From Sanderia malayensis (Eukaryota > Cnidaria > Scyphozoa > Semaeostomeae > Pelagiidae): a stretch of DNA of 64,000 bases. Shown one piece after another: positions 1 through 13,767 of this stretch. The stretch is taken from NCBI GenBank assembly GCA_013076295.1, contig RQOL01000382.1:1-64000 (forward strand). The letters are read 5' to 3'. Position 1 is the first letter of the stretch; the number at the start of each line of letters is the position of its first letter. The translations under genes and the position numbers were made by a program. The notes beneath the pieces were generated by a model that saw nothing but the letters and a program-made list of their open reading frames with translations, was not told the origin of the DNA and ran no database searches.

Positions 1-96
1 TTTCAGTGATATTAACATTACTGCACACAATTGCAATTAAATCCACGTTAATACACCTGTAACTAAGTAAAATACACATGCATGTGCTTGTTTTAT

Positions 97-160
97 GTGA
101 TATTTACAGCTGAAGCGAAACTAAGTAAATTATTATCTGCTTTTGTATGTTTTCAGTGAT
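97..160 (+). repeat. first internally deleted short monomer
   Basis: A diverged copy of the short monomer that recurs through the array. The stretch from GTGATATTTACAGCTGAAG runs directly into the second half of the unit and ends with TCTGCTTTTGTATG, the signature that follows the short monomers elsewhere. It lacks the ACATTACTGCACACTAATTG part of the full unit. Its extra bases fit an older copy. Confidence 0.7.
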
Positions 161-1149
161 TTAGCATTACTGCACACTAATTGCACATGAATCCACGTTA
201 TTACAGCTGAAACTAAGTAAATTACACATGCATTTGCTTGTTTTCAGTTATATTAACATTACTGCACACTAATTGCACATGAATCCACGTTATTACAGCT
301 GAAACTAAGTAAAATATTCATGCATTTTTGTTTCAATTATATTAACATTACTGCACATTAATTGCACATGAATCCACGTTATTACAGCTGAAACTAAGTA
401 AATTACACATGCATTTCTTGTTTTTCAGTGATATTAACATTACTGCCACACTAATTGCAATTGAATCCACGTTATTACAGCTGAGACTAAGTAATTACAC
501 ATGCATTGCTTGTTTTCAGTATTATAACATTACTGCACACTAATTGTACATGAATCCACGTTAATTACAGCTGAAACTAAGTAAATTACACATGCATTTG
601 CTTGTTTTCAGTGATATTAAAATTACTGCGCACTAATTGCACATGAATCCATTATTACAGCTGAAACTAAGTATAAATTACACATGCATTTGCTTGTTTC
701 AGTGATAATAACACTACAGCACACAAATTGCACATGAATCCACGTTATTACAGCTGAAACTAAGTAAAATTACACATGCATTTGTTTGTTTTCAGTGGTA
801 TTACATTACTGCACACTAATTGCAATTGAATGCACGATATTACAGCTGAAATTAAGTAATTTACACATGCATTTGCTTCTTTTCAGTAATATTAACATTA
901 CTGCACACTAATTGCACATGATTCCACGTTATTACAGCTGAAACTAAGTAAATTACACATGCATTTGTTTGTTTTTAGTGATATTAACATTACTGTACAC
1001 ACATTGCACATGAATCCACGTTATTACAGCTGAAACTAAGTAAATTACACATGCATTTGCTTGTTTTCAGTAATATTAACATTACTGCACGCTAATTGCA
1101 CATGAATCCATGTTAATACAGCTGAAACTAAGTAAATTACACATGTCAT

Positions 1150-4080
1150 TGTTTGTTTTTAGTGATATTAACATTACTGCACGGTAATTGCAATTGAATC
1201 CACGTTATTACAGCTGAAACTAATTAAATTACACATGCATTTTCTTGTTTTCAGTAATAATAACATTACTGCACACTAATTGCGCATGAATCCACGTTAT
1301 TACAGCTGAAACTAAGTAAATTACACATGCATTTGCTTGTTTTCAGTCCATATTAACATTACGTACACTAATTGCCCATGATACACGTTATTACAGCTGA
1401 AACTAAGTAAATTACACATGCATTTGTTGTTTTCAATGATATTAACATTACTGCACACTAATTGCACTTGAAGCACGTTATTACAACTGAAACTAAGTAA
1501 ATTACACATGCATTTGCTTGTTTTCAGTCATATTAACATTACCGTACCCTAATTGCACATGAATCCACGTTATTACAGCTGAAACTAAGTAAATTACACA
1601 TGCATTTCTTTGTTTTGAGTGATGTTAACATTACTGCACACTAATTGCACATGAATCCACGTTATTACAGCTGAAACTAAGTAAATTACACATGCATTTG
1701 CTTGTTTTCAGTAATATTAACCTTACTGCACACTAATTGAAATTGAATCCACGTTATTACAGGCTGAAACTAAGTTGATGATACATGCATTTGCTTGTTT
1801 TCAGTGATATTAACATTACTGCACATTAATTGCACATGAATCCACGTTATTACAGCTGAAACTAAGTAAATTACACATACATTTGCTTGTTTCAGTGATA
1901 TTAACATTACTGAACACTAATTGCAATTGAATCCACGTTATTACAGCTGAAACTAAGTAAAATACACATGCATTTGCTTGTTTTCAGTGATATTAACATT
2001 ACTGCACACAATTGCACATGAATCCGCGTTATTAACCTGAAACTGAGTAAATTACACATGCATTTGCTGTTTTCAGTAATATTAACATTATGCACCCTAA
2101 TTACACATGAATCCACGTTATTACAGCTGAAACTAAGTAAATTACACATTAATTTGCCTGTTTTCAGTGATCTTAACATTACTGCACACTAAATGCAATG
2201 GAATCCACGTTATTACAGCTGAAACTAAGTAAATTACACATGCATTTGTTTTTTTTTAGTGATATTAACATTACTGTACACACATTGCACATGAATCCAC
2301 GTTATTACAGCTGAAACTAAGTAAATTACACATGCATTTGCTTGTTTTTAGTGATATTAACATTACTGCACGGTAATTGCAATTGAATCCACGTTATTAA
2401 CAGCTGAAACTAAGTAAATTACACATGTATTTTCTTGTTTTCAGTAATAATAACATTACTGCACACTAATTGCGCATGAATCCACGTTATTACAGCTGAA
2501 ACTAAGTAAATTACACATGCATTTGCTTGTTTTTCAGTCATATTAACATTACCGTACACTAATTGCCCATGATACCAGTTATTACAGCTGAAACTAAGTA
2601 AATTACACATGCATTTGTTGTTTTCAATGATATTAACATTACTGCACACTAATTGCACTTGAAGCCACGTTATTACAACTGAAACTAAGCAAATTACACA
2701 TGCATTTGCTTGTTTTCAGTCATATTAACATTACCGTACCCTAATTGCACATGAATCCACGTTATTTACAGCTGAAACTAAGTAAATTTCACATGCATTT
2801 CTTTGTTTTCAGTGATATTAACATTACTGCACACTAATTGCAATTGAATCCACGTTATTACAGCTGAAACTAAGTAATTACAACATGCATTTGCTTGTTT
2901 TCAGTAATATTAACCTTACTGCACACTAATTGAAATTGAATCCACGTTATTACAGCTGAAACTAAGTTGATGATACATGCATTTGCTTGTTTTCAGTGAT
3001 ATTAACATTACTGCACATTAATTGCACATGAATCCACGTTATTACAGCTGAAACTAAGTAAATTACACATACATTTGCTTGTTTCAGTGATATTAAATTA
3101 CTGAACACTATTGCAATTGAATCCACGTTATTACAGCTGAAACTAAGTAAAATACACATGCATTTGCTTGTTTTCAGTGATATTAACATTACTGCACACA
3201 AATTGCACATGAATCCGCGTTATTACACCTGAAACTGAGTAAATTACACATGCATTTGCTTGTTTTCAGTAATATTAACATTAATGCACCCTAATTACAC
3301 ATGAATCCACGTTATTACAGCTGAAACTAAGTAAATTACACATTAATTTGCCTGTTTTCAGTGATCTTAACATTACTGCACACTAAATGCAATGGAATCC
3401 ACGTTATTACAGCTGAAACTAAGTAAATTACACATGCATTTGTTTGTTTTTAGTGATATTAACATTACTGTACACACATTGCACATGAATCCACGTTATT
3501 ACAGCTGAAACTAAGTAAATTACACATGCATTTGCTTGTTTTTAGTGATATTAACATTACTGCACGGTAATTGCAATTGAATCCACGTTATTACAGCTGA
3601 AACTAAGTAAATTACACATGTATTTTCTTGTTTTCAGTAATAATAACATTACTGCACACTAATTGCGCATGAATCCACGTTATTACAGCTGAAACTAAGT
3701 AAATTACACATGCATTTGCTTGTTTTCAGTCATATTAACATTACCGTACACTAATTGCCCATGATACCACGTTATTAAGCTGAAACTAAGTAAATTACAC
3801 ATGCATTTGTTGTTTTCAATGATATTAACATTACTGCACACTAATTGCACTTGAAGCCACGTTATTACAACTGAAACTAAGCAAATTACACATGCATTTG
3901 CTTGTTTTCAGTCATATTAACATTACCGTACCCTAATTGCACATGAATCCACGTTATTACAGCTGAAACTAAGTAAATTTCACATGCATTTCTTTGTTTT
4001 CAGTGATATTAACATTACTGCACACTAATTGCAATTGAATCCACGTTATTACAGCTGAAACTAAGTAAATTACACATGCA
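1150..4080 (+). repeat. ~1.19-kb higher-order repeat, three copies (last partial)
   Basis: Rare monomer variants recur in the same order at a spacing near 13 monomers. The GCGCATGAATCC variant lies at 1282, 2472 and 3665 (spacings 1190 and 1193). The GTTGATGATACATG variant lies at 1774 and 2966 (spacing 1192). Both markers support amplification of a ~13-monomer block rather than of single units. Boundaries are approximate because neighbouring copies differ by small indels. Confidence 0.8.
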
Positions 4081-4470
4081 TTTCCTTGTTTTCAGTGATA
4101 TTAACATTACCGCACACTAATTGCACATGAATCCACGTTATTACACCTGAAACAAAGTAAATAACACATGCATCTCCTTGTTTTCAATGATATTAACATT
4201 ACTGCACCTAATTACACATGAATCCACGTTTTTACAGCTGAAACTAAGTAAATTACACATTAATTTGCTTGTTTTCAGTGATCTTAACATTACTGCACAC
4301 TAATTGCACATGAATCCACGTTATTACAGCTGAAACTAAGTAAATTACACATGCATTTGCTTGTTTTCAGTAATATTAACATTACTGCACACTAATTGCA
4401 ATTGAATCCACGTTATTACAGCTGAAACAAAGTTAATTACACATGCATTTGCTTGTTTTCAGTGATATTA

Positions 4471-4499
4471 ATAATAATAAAAATAATAATAAAAATAAT
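4471..4499 (-). repeat. AAT-type microsatellite 3' tail of the retrotransposon
   Basis: A run of ATA/AAT units interrupted by A-rich stretches, sitting between the satellite and the 3' untranslated region of the reverse-transcriptase fragment. On the element's sense strand it reads as TTATT/TTA repeats at the extreme 3' end. Simple-repeat 3' tails are known for several non-LTR clades. Confidence 0.75.
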
Positions 4500-5428
4500 G
4501 AATATTTAACAGATCCAAATAGATATGGCTTCTCACCGTTAAAGTTACAATACCTACATGCATTTTGTTGAAAATATTTACAGAAAAAGGAATGTCTCTT
4601 AGATAAATTTTAATTACATTGTTGCACTCTAATTACTAAATATTTGTTTGTTAACGATAAAAATGGGTTATAATTTGAGCAGTTTCTTATGCTCTCTGGA
4701 AGGGAGTTAAATGGTTTCGCTGCGTTATCTTGGAGGGTTCTGCTCTCTTTCCTCGGTATTTCCAGCGATTTGCTGTCATTTGATCCCAGGTCTCGTTTGT
4801 TTTTTCTCACACTCAGTTGCAAATAGTCAGGCCACGTTTCCGAATTTAGTGCCTTGAAAACTTGCTTAAGAAGATTGAAATCTCTTCTTTCTTCTATAGG
4901 AAGCCTTCCTAATTTCAAGATATCTTTTGTGTTCTTTACATAGTGGCCAGTAACGAAAGATGCGACTGCAAACTGCACTCTCTGGAGGCGTTTCTGAAGC
5001 ACTAGAATGAGCGGCGTATAAACTTGCTTTGCGTAATCAATCTTTACTAAGACGAGTGATTCTGCGAGCTGCTTCCTAAGACAAAACGGGGCAACATTCT
5101 TTAACTTCCTGTTAATTGATAAGGTTCCGTAGCATGAGCTTGTAATCAATTCAACATGGTTCTCCCATTTTAAGTTTTCGTTTATTGTTACCCCCAATAG
5201 CTTACATGTCTCTGTTCTTTCCATCTTCTTTCCTTTAATATGGATATCTAGTTCAATGTCTTCCAGGCCGTGCCTTCGTGACATTTCTGGTGTTGACAGA
5301 ACCATGAGCTTAGTTTTTTTCCTGTTCAGTGCAAGATTGTTATTGCTACCCACATTCCTAGTTGCTCAATTGATTGATTGGTAGGTCTTGACAGGAATTC
5401 GAGATTTTTGGGCTTGTCATGGCAATAT
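4472..5428 (-). mobile_element. 5'-truncated non-LTR retrotransposon fragment
   Basis: A 957-bp non-satellite segment inserted into the array. Read on the minus strand it contains the C-terminal end of a reverse transcriptase, a ~110-bp 3' untranslated part and an A/T-rich microsatellite tail (4471-4499) at the low-coordinate end. That order is typical of LINE-type elements with simple-repeat 3' ends (CR1/L2/jockey-like groups). The 5' end, at about 5428, lies just downstream of where the catalytic palm domain would be, so this is a severely 5'-truncated copy. TATTAA occurs on both sides (4466-4471 and 5429-5434), a possible 6-bp target duplication, although this AT-rich sequence could also be microhomology. 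The family assignment rests on the protein. Confidence 0.85.
4610..5353 (-). pseudogene. reverse transcriptase C-terminal remnant (jockey/CR1/L2-like non-LTR)
   Basis: An open frame of about 247 codons ending at TAA 4612-4610. It matches the region that follows the catalytic palm of animal non-LTR reverse transcriptases. Visible motifs in order: LALNRKKTKLMVLS (residues ~7-20), KLLGVTINENLKWENHVELI (~50-70), RLQRVQFAVASFV (~122-134), LGRLPIEERRDFNLLKQVFKAL (in pieces, ~148-169), and a C-terminal FNSLPESIRNC segment. The catalytic YADD box is absent because the copy is truncated upstream. The frame begins at a GTG, not a true start, with a stop (TGA) five codons upstream. In the next frame, QSIEQLGMW continues naturally into GSNNNLALN, so there is a frameshift near 5350. 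No functional enzyme can be made. The broad family is clear but the clade is not: jockey, CR1 and L2 are all possible. Confidence 0.85.
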
Positions 5429-7173
5429 TATTAACATTACTGCACACTGATTGCACATGAATCCACGTTATTACAGTTGAAACTAAGTAAATTTCAGATG
5501 CATTTGCTTGTTTTCAGTGATATTAACATTACTGTACACTAATTGCACATGAATCCACGTTATTACAGCTGAAACTAAGTAAATTACACATGCATTAGCT
5601 GTTTTCAGTGATATTAACATTCCTGCACACTAATTGCACAGGAATCCACGTTATTACAGCTGAAACTAAGTAAATTACACATGCATTTGCTTGTTTTCAG
5701 TGATATTAACATTACTGCACACTAATTGCACTTGAATCCACGTTATTACAGCTGAAACTAAGTAAATTACACAAGCATTTGCTTGTTTTCAGTGATATTA
5801 GCATTACTGCAGACTAATTGAAAATGAATCAACGTTATTACAGCTGAAACTAAGTAAATTACACATGCATTTGCTTGTTTTCAGTGATATTAACATTACT
5901 GCACACTAATTGCACATGAATCCACGTTATTACAGCTGAAACTAAGTAAATTACACATGCATTTACTTGTTTTCAGTGATATTAACAATACTGCACACTA
6001 ATTGCACATGAATCCACGTTATTACAGCTGAAACTAATTAAATTACACATGCATTTGCTTGTTTTCAGTGATATTAACTTTACTGTACACTAATTGCACA
6101 TGAATCCACGTTATTACAGCTGAAACTAAGTAAATTACACATGCATCTACTTGTTTTCAGTGATATTAACATTACTGCACACTAATTGCACATGAATCCA
6201 CGTTATTACAGCTGAAACTAAGTAAATTACACATGCATTTGCTTGTTTTCAGTGATATTAGCATTACTGCACACTAATTGAAAATGAATCAACGTTATTA
6301 CAGCTGAAACTAAGTCAATTACACATGCATTTGCTTGTTTTCCGTGATATTAACATTACTGCACATTAATTGCACATGAATCCACGTTATTACAGCTGTA
6401 ACTAAGTAAATTACACATGAATTTGCTTTTTTTCAGTAATATTAACATTACTGCACACTAATTGCAATTGAATCCACGTTATTACAGCTGAAACTAAGTA
6501 AAACACACATGCGTTTGCTAGTTTTCTGTGATATTAACATTACTGCACAACAATTGCACATCATTCCACGTTATTACAGCTGAAACTAAGTAAATTACAC
6601 ATGCATTTGCTTGTTTTCAGTGATATTAACATTACTGCACACTAATTGCACATGAATCCACGTTATTACAGATGAAACTAAGTAAATTACACATGCATTT
6701 GCTTGTTTTCAGTGATATTAACTTTACTGTACACTAATTGCACATGAGTCCACGTTATTACAGCTGAAACTAAGTAAATTACGCATGCATCTACTTGTTT
6801 TCAGTGATATTAACATTACTGCACACTAATTGCACATGAATCCACGTTATTACAGCTGAAACTAAGTAAATTACACATGCATTTGCTTGTTTTCAGTGAT
6901 ATTAACATTACTGCGCACTAATTGCACATGAATCCACGTTATTACAGCTGAAAATAAGTAAATTACACATGCATTTGCTTGTTTTCATTTATATTAACAT
7001 TACTGCACACTAATTGCACATGAATCCACGTTAATACAGCTGAAACTAAGTAAATTACACATGCATTTGCTTGTTTTCAGTGATATTAACATTACTGCAC
7101 ACTAATTGCAATTGAATCCACGTTATTACACCTGAAACTAAGTAAAATACACATGCAATTGCTTGTTTTATTT

Positions 7174-7225
7174 GATATTACTGCTGAAACTAAGTAAATT
7201 ACATCTGCTTTTGTATGTTTTCAGT
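7174..7225 (+). repeat. 52-bp short monomer (type example)
   Basis: From GATATTACTGCTGAAAC to the next GTGATATT is 52 bp rather than 92. The unit lacks 40 bp between ATTACTG of the first half and CTGAAACTAAG of the second. It is usually preceded by TGCAATTGCTTGTTTTATTTG and followed by ACATCTGCTTTTGTATG. Copies of the same junction occur at about 10307, 11462, 13721, 15703, 16859, 19118, 20088, 21974, 23127, 23828, 25073, 25676, 26198, 26789, 27486, 30577, 31273, 31785, 33952, 43599, 44475, 45081, 46603, 46930, 53498, 54372, 55803, 57320, 58468, 60080, 61508 and 62286. The copy at 40250/42719 is interrupted by a transposon. Identical junctions imply one deletion event, later amplified. Confidence 0.9.
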
Positions 7226-8370
7226 GATATTAACATTACTGCACACTAATTGCACATGAATCAAGGTTATTACAGCTGAAACTAAGTAAATTACACATGC
7301 ATTTTCTTGTTTTCAGTGATCTTAACATTACGGCACACTAAATCACATGGATCCACGTTATTACAGCTGAAACTATGTAAATTACACATGTATTTGCTTG
7401 TTTTCAGTCATATTAACATTGCCGTAGACTAATTGCACATGAATCCACGTTATTACTGCTGAAGCTAAGTAAATTACACATGCATTTGCTTGTTTTCAGT
7501 GATATTAACATCACTGCACACTAATTGCACATGAATCAACGTTATTACAGCTGAAACAAAGTAAATTACACATGCATTTGCTTGTTTTCAGTGAGATTCA
7601 CATTACTGCACACTAATTGCACATGAATCCACGTTATTACAACTGAAACTAAGTAAATTACACATGCATTTGCTTGTTTTCAGTGATATTAACAATACTG
7701 CACACTAATTGCACATGAATCCACGTTATTACAGCTGAAACTAAGTAAATTACACATGCATTTGCTTGTTTTCAGTGATATTAACTTTACTGTACACTAA
7801 TTGCACATGAATCCACGTTATTACAGCTGAAACTAAGTAAATTACACATGCATCTACTTGTTTTCAGTGATATTAACATTACTGCACACTAATTGCACAT
7901 GAATCCACGTTATTACAGCTGAAACTAAGTAAATTACGCATGCATCTACTTGTTTTCAGTGATATTAACATTACTGCACACTAATTGCACATGAATCCAC
8001 GTTATCACAGCTGAAATTAAGCAAATTACACATGCATTTGCTGGTTTTCAGTGATATTAGCATTACTGCACACTAATTGCACATGAATCCACGTTATTAC
8101 AGCTGAAACCAAGTAAATTACACATGCATTTGCTTGTTTTTGTTACAGCTGAAACAAAGTAAATTACACATGCATTTGCTTTTTTTCAGTGATATTCACA
8201 TTACTGCACACTAATTGCACATGAATCCACGTTATTACAACTGAAACTAAGTAAATTACACATGCATTTGCTTGTTTTCAGTGATATTAACAATACTGCA
8301 CACTAATTGCACATGAATCCACGTTATTACAGCTGAAACTAAGTAAATTACACATGCATTTGCTTGTTTT

Positions 8371-11300
8371 CAGTGATATTAACTTTACTGTACACTAATT
8401 GCACATGAATCCACGTTATTACAGCTGAAACTAAGTAAATTACACATGCATCTACTTGTTTTCCGTGATATTAACATTACTGCACACTAATTGCACATGA
8501 ATCCACGTTATTACAGCTGAAACTAAGTAAATTACGCATGCATCTACTTGTTTTCAGTGATATTAACATTACTGCACACTAATTGCACATGAATCCACGT
8601 TATCACAGCTGAAATTAAGCAAATTACACATGCATTTGCTGGTTTTCAGTGATATTAACATTACTGCACACTAATTGCACATGAATCCACGTTATTACAG
8701 CTGAAACCAAGTAAATTACACATGCATTTGCTTGTTTTCAGTGATATTAACATTACGGCACACTAAATCACATGAATCCACGTTATTACAGCTGAAACTA
8801 TGTAAATTACACATGTATTTGCTTGTTTTCAGTCATATTAACATTGCCGTAGACTAATTGCACATGAATCCACGTTATTACTGCTGAAGCTAAGTAAATT
8901 ACACATGCATTTGCTTGTTTTCAGTGATATTAACATTACTGCACACTAATTGCACATGAATCAACGTTATTACAGCTGAAACAAAGTAAATTACACATGC
9001 ATTTGCTTGTTTTCAGTGATATTCACATTACTGCACACTAATTGCACATGAATCCACGTTATTACAACTGAAACTAAGTAAATTACACATGCATTTGCTT
9101 GTTTTCAGTGATATTAACAATACTGCACACTAATTGCACATGAATCCACGTTATTACAGCTGAAACTAAGTAAATTACACATGCATTTGCTTGTTTTCAG
9201 TGATATTAACTTTACTGTACACTAATTGCACTTGAATCCACGTTATTACAGCTGAAACTAAGTAAATTACACATGCATCTACTTGTTTTCAGTGATATTA
9301 ACATTACTGCACACTAATTGCACATGAATCCACGTTATTACAGCTGAAACTAAGTAAATTACACATGCATTTGCTTGTTTTCAGTGATATTAGCATTACT
9401 GCACACTAATTGAAAATGAATCAACGTTATTACAGCTGAAACTAAGTCAATTACACATGCATTTGCTTGTTTTCAGTGATATTAACATTACTGCACACTA
9501 ATTGCACATGAATTCACGTTATTACAGCTGTAACTAAGTAAATTACACATGAATTTGCTTTTTTTCAGTAATATTAACATTACTGCACACTAATTGCAAT
9601 TGAATCCACGTTATTACAGCTGAAACTAAGTAAAACACACATGCGTTTGCTAGTTTTCTGTGATATTAACATTACTGCACAACAATTGCACATGAATCCA
9701 CGTTATTACAGCTGAAACTAAGTAAATTACACATGCATTTGCTTGTTTTCAGTGATATTAACATTACTGCACACTAATTGCACATGAATCCACGTTATTA
9801 CAGATGAAGCTAAGTAAATTACACATGCATTTGCTTGTTTTCAGTGATATTAACTTTACTGTACACTAATTGCACATGAGTCCACGTTATTACAGCTGAA
9901 ACTAAGTAAATTACGCATGCATCTACTTGTTTTCAGTGATATTAACATTACTGCACACTAATTGCACATGAATCCACGTTATTACAGCTGAAACTAAGTA
10001 AAATACACATGCATTTGCTTGTTTTCAGTGATATTAACATTACTGCCCACTAATTGCACATGAATCCACGTTATTACAGCTGAAAAAAAGTAAATTACAC
10101 ATGCATTTGCTTGTCTTCATTTATATTAACATTACTGCACACTAATTGCACATGAATCCACGTTAATACAGCTGAAACTAAGTAAATTACACATGCATTT
10201 GCTTGTTTTCAGTGATATTAACATTACTGCACACTAATTGCAATTGAATCCACGTTATTACACCTGAAACTAAGTAAAATACACATGCAATTGCTTGTTT
10301 TATTTGATATTACTGCTGAAACTAAGTAAATTACATCTGCTTTTGTATGTTTTCAGTGATATTAACATTACTGCACACTAATTGCACATGAATCAAGGTT
10401 ATTACAGCTGAAACTAAGTAAATTACACATGCATTTTCTTGTTTTCAGTGATCTTAACATTACTGCACTCTAATTGCACATGAATCCACGTTATCACAGC
10501 TGAAATTAAGCAAATTGCACATGCATTTGCTGGTTTTCAGTGATATTAACATTACTGCACACTAATTGCACATGAATCCACGTTATTACAGCTGAAACCA
10601 AGTAAATTACACATGCATTTGCTTGTTTTCAGTGATATTAACATTACTGCACATTAAATCACATGAATCCACGTTATTACAGCTGAAACTATGTAAATTA
10701 CACATGTATCTGCTTGTTTTCAGTCATATTAACATTGCCGTAGACTAATTGCACATGAATCCACGTTATTACTGCTGAAGCTAAGTAAATTACAAATGCA
10801 TTTGCTTGTTTTCAGTGATATTAACATTACTGCACACTAATTGCACATGAATCAACGTTATTACAGCTGAAACTAAGTAAATTACACATGCATTTGCTTG
10901 TTTTCAGTGATATTCACATTACTGCACACTAATTGCACATGAATCCACGTTATTACAACTGAAACTAAGTAAATTACACATGCATTTGCTTGTTTTCAGT
11001 CATATTAACATTACCGGACCCAAATTGCACATGAGTCCACGTTATTACAGCTGAAACTAAGTAAATTACGCATGCATCTACTTGTTTTCAGTGATATTAA
11101 CATTACTGCACACTAATTGCACATGAATCCACGTTATTACAGCTGAAACTAAGTAAATTACACATGCATTTGCTTGTTTTCAGTGATATTAACATTACTG
11201 CGCACTAATTGCACATGAATCCACGTTATTACAGCTGAAAATAAGTAAATTACACATGCATTTGCTTGTTTTCATTTATATTAACATTACTGCACACTAA

Positions 11301-13767
11301 TTGCACATGAATCCACGTTAATACAGCTGAAACTAAGTAAATTACACATGCATTTGCTTGTTTTCAGTGATATTAACATTACTGCACACTAATTGCAATT
11401 GAATCCACGTTATTACACCTGAAACTAAGTAAAATACACATGCAATTGCTTGTATAATTTGATATTACTGCTGAAACTAAGTAAATTACATCTGCTTTTG
11501 TATGTTTTCAGTGATATTAACATTACTGCACACTAATTGCACATGAATCAAGGTTATTACAGCTGAAACTAAGTGAATTACACATGCATTTTCTTGTTTT
11601 CAGTGATCTTAACATTACTGCACTCTAATTGCACATGAATCCACGTTATCACAGCTGAAATTAAGCAAATTACACATGCATTTGCTGGTTTTCAGTGATA
11701 TTAACATTACTGCACGCTAATTGCACATGAATCCACGTTATTACAGCTGAAACCAAGTAAATTACACATGCATTTGCTTGTTTTCAGTGATATTAACTTT
11801 ACTGTACACTAATTGCACATGAATCCACGTTATTACAGCTGAAACTAAGTAAATTACACATGCATCTACTTGTTTTCAGTGATATTAACATTACTGCACA
11901 CTAATTGCACATGAATCCACGTTATTACAGCTGAAGCTAAGTAAATTACGCATGCATCTACTTGTTTTCAGTGATATTAACATTACTGCACACTAATTGC
12001 ACATGAATCCACGTTATCACAGCTGAAATTAAGCAAATTACACATGCATTTGCTGGTTTTCAGTGATATTAACATTACTGCACACTAATTGCACATGAAT
12101 CCACGTTATTACAGCTGAAACCAAGTAAATTACACATGCATTTGCTTGTTTTCAGTGATATTAACATTACGGCACACTAAATCACATGAATCCACGTTAT
12201 TACAGCTGAAACTATGTAAATTACACATGTATTTGCTTGTTTTCAGTCATATTAACATTGCCGTAGACTAATTGCACATGAATCCACGTTATTACTGCTG
12301 AAGCTAAGTAAATTACACATGCATTTGCTTGTTTTCAGTGATATTAACATTACTGCACACTAATTGCACATGAATCAACGTTATTACAGCTGAAACAAAG
12401 TAAATTACACATGCATTTGCTTGTTTTCAGTGATATTCACATTACTGCACACTAATTGCACATGAACCCACGTTATTACAACTGAAACTAAGTAAATTAC
12501 ACATGCATTTGCTTGTTTTCAGTGATATTAACAATACTGCACACTAATTGCACATGAATCCACGTTATTACAGCTGAAACTAAGTAAATTACACATGCAT
12601 TTGCTTGTTTTCAGTGATATTAACTTTACTCTACACTAATTGCACTTGAATCCACGTTATTACAGCTGAAACTAAGTAAATTACACATGCATCTACTTGT
12701 TTTCAGTGATATTAACATTACTGCACACTAATTGCACATGAATCCACGTTATCACAGCTGAAACTAAGTAAATTACACATGCATTTGCTTGTTTTCAGTG
12801 ATATTAGCATTACTGCACACTAATTGAAAATGAATCAACGTTTTTACAGCTGAAACTAAGTCAATTACACATGCATTTGCTTGTTTTCAGTGATATTAAC
12901 ATTACTGCACACTAAGTGCACATGAATCAACGTTATTACAGCTGAAACTAAGTAAATTACACATGAATTGGCTTTTTTTCAGTAATATTAACATTACTGC
13001 ACACTAATTGCAATTGAATCCACGTTATTACAGCTGAAACTAAGTAAAACACACATGCGTTTGCTAGTTTTCTGTGATATTAACATTACTGCACAACAAT
13101 TGCACATGAATCCACGTTATTACAGCTGAAACTAAGTAAATTACACATGCATTTGCTTGTTTTCAGTGATATTAACATTACTGCACACTAATTGCACATG
13201 AATCCACGTTATTACAGATGAAACTAAGTAAATTACACATGCATTTGCTTGTTTTCAGTGATATTAACTTTACTGTACACTAATTGCAGATGAGTCCACG
13301 TTATTACAGCTGAAACTAAGTAAATTACGCATGCATCTACTTGTTTTCAGTGATATTAACATTACTGCACACTAATTGCACATGAATCCACGTTATTACA
13401 GCTGAAACTAAGTAAATTACACATGCATTTGCTTGTTTTCAGTGATATTAACATTACTGCACACTAATTGCACATGAATCCACGTTATTACAGCTGAAAA
13501 TAAGTAAATTACACATGCATTTGCTTGTCTTCATTTATATTAACATTACTGCACACTAATTGCACATGAATCCACGTTAATACAGCTGAAACTAAGTAAA
13601 TTACACATGCATTTGCTTGTTTTCAGTGATATTAACATTACTGCACACTAATTGCAATTGAATCCACGTTATTACACCTGAAACTAAGTAAAATACACAT
13701 GCAATTGCTTGTTTTATTTGATATTACTGCTGAAACTAAGTAAATTACATCTGCTTTTGTATGTTTT
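8371..13767 (+). repeat. 5,397-bp tandem segmental duplication, copy 1
   Basis: Marker variants recur exactly 5,397 bp downstream: CATTACGGCA at 8751 and 14148, and TGTATAATTTG at 11451 and 16848. The copy starts in an AACTTTACTGTACAC monomer and ends with a short monomer plus the TCTGCTTTTGTATG tail. Copies differ by scattered substitutions, for example TTCCGTGATA at about 8461 against TTCAGTGATA in copy 2. Confidence 0.9.

Larger units (their letters stand above)
1..4471 (+). repeat. 92-bp satellite array, left block
   Basis: Head-to-tail 92-bp monomers, starting partway through one monomer. Conserved landmarks in each unit are GTGATATTAAC, then ATGAATCCACGTTA, CAGCTGAAACTAAG, ACACATGCATTTG and TTGTTTTCAG. 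Monomers here are more diverged than in the centre of the window and carry many 1-base indels (for example near 447, 520, 1139 and 2034). A larger ~1.19-kb unit repeats from about 1.1 kb to 4 kb. No gene is supported: short open frames on the minus strand are repeated translations of the monomer. The block ends at 4471, where the phase is broken by a retrotransposon and resumes at 5429. Confidence 0.97.

Noticed and set aside
1321..3210. Minus-strand open frames of 62-90 codons with repeated MCNLLSFSCNNV
   Set aside because: They are translations of the satellite. 92 is not a multiple of 3, so the three frames follow one another, and their length depends on chance indels. There is no start context or independent conservation.
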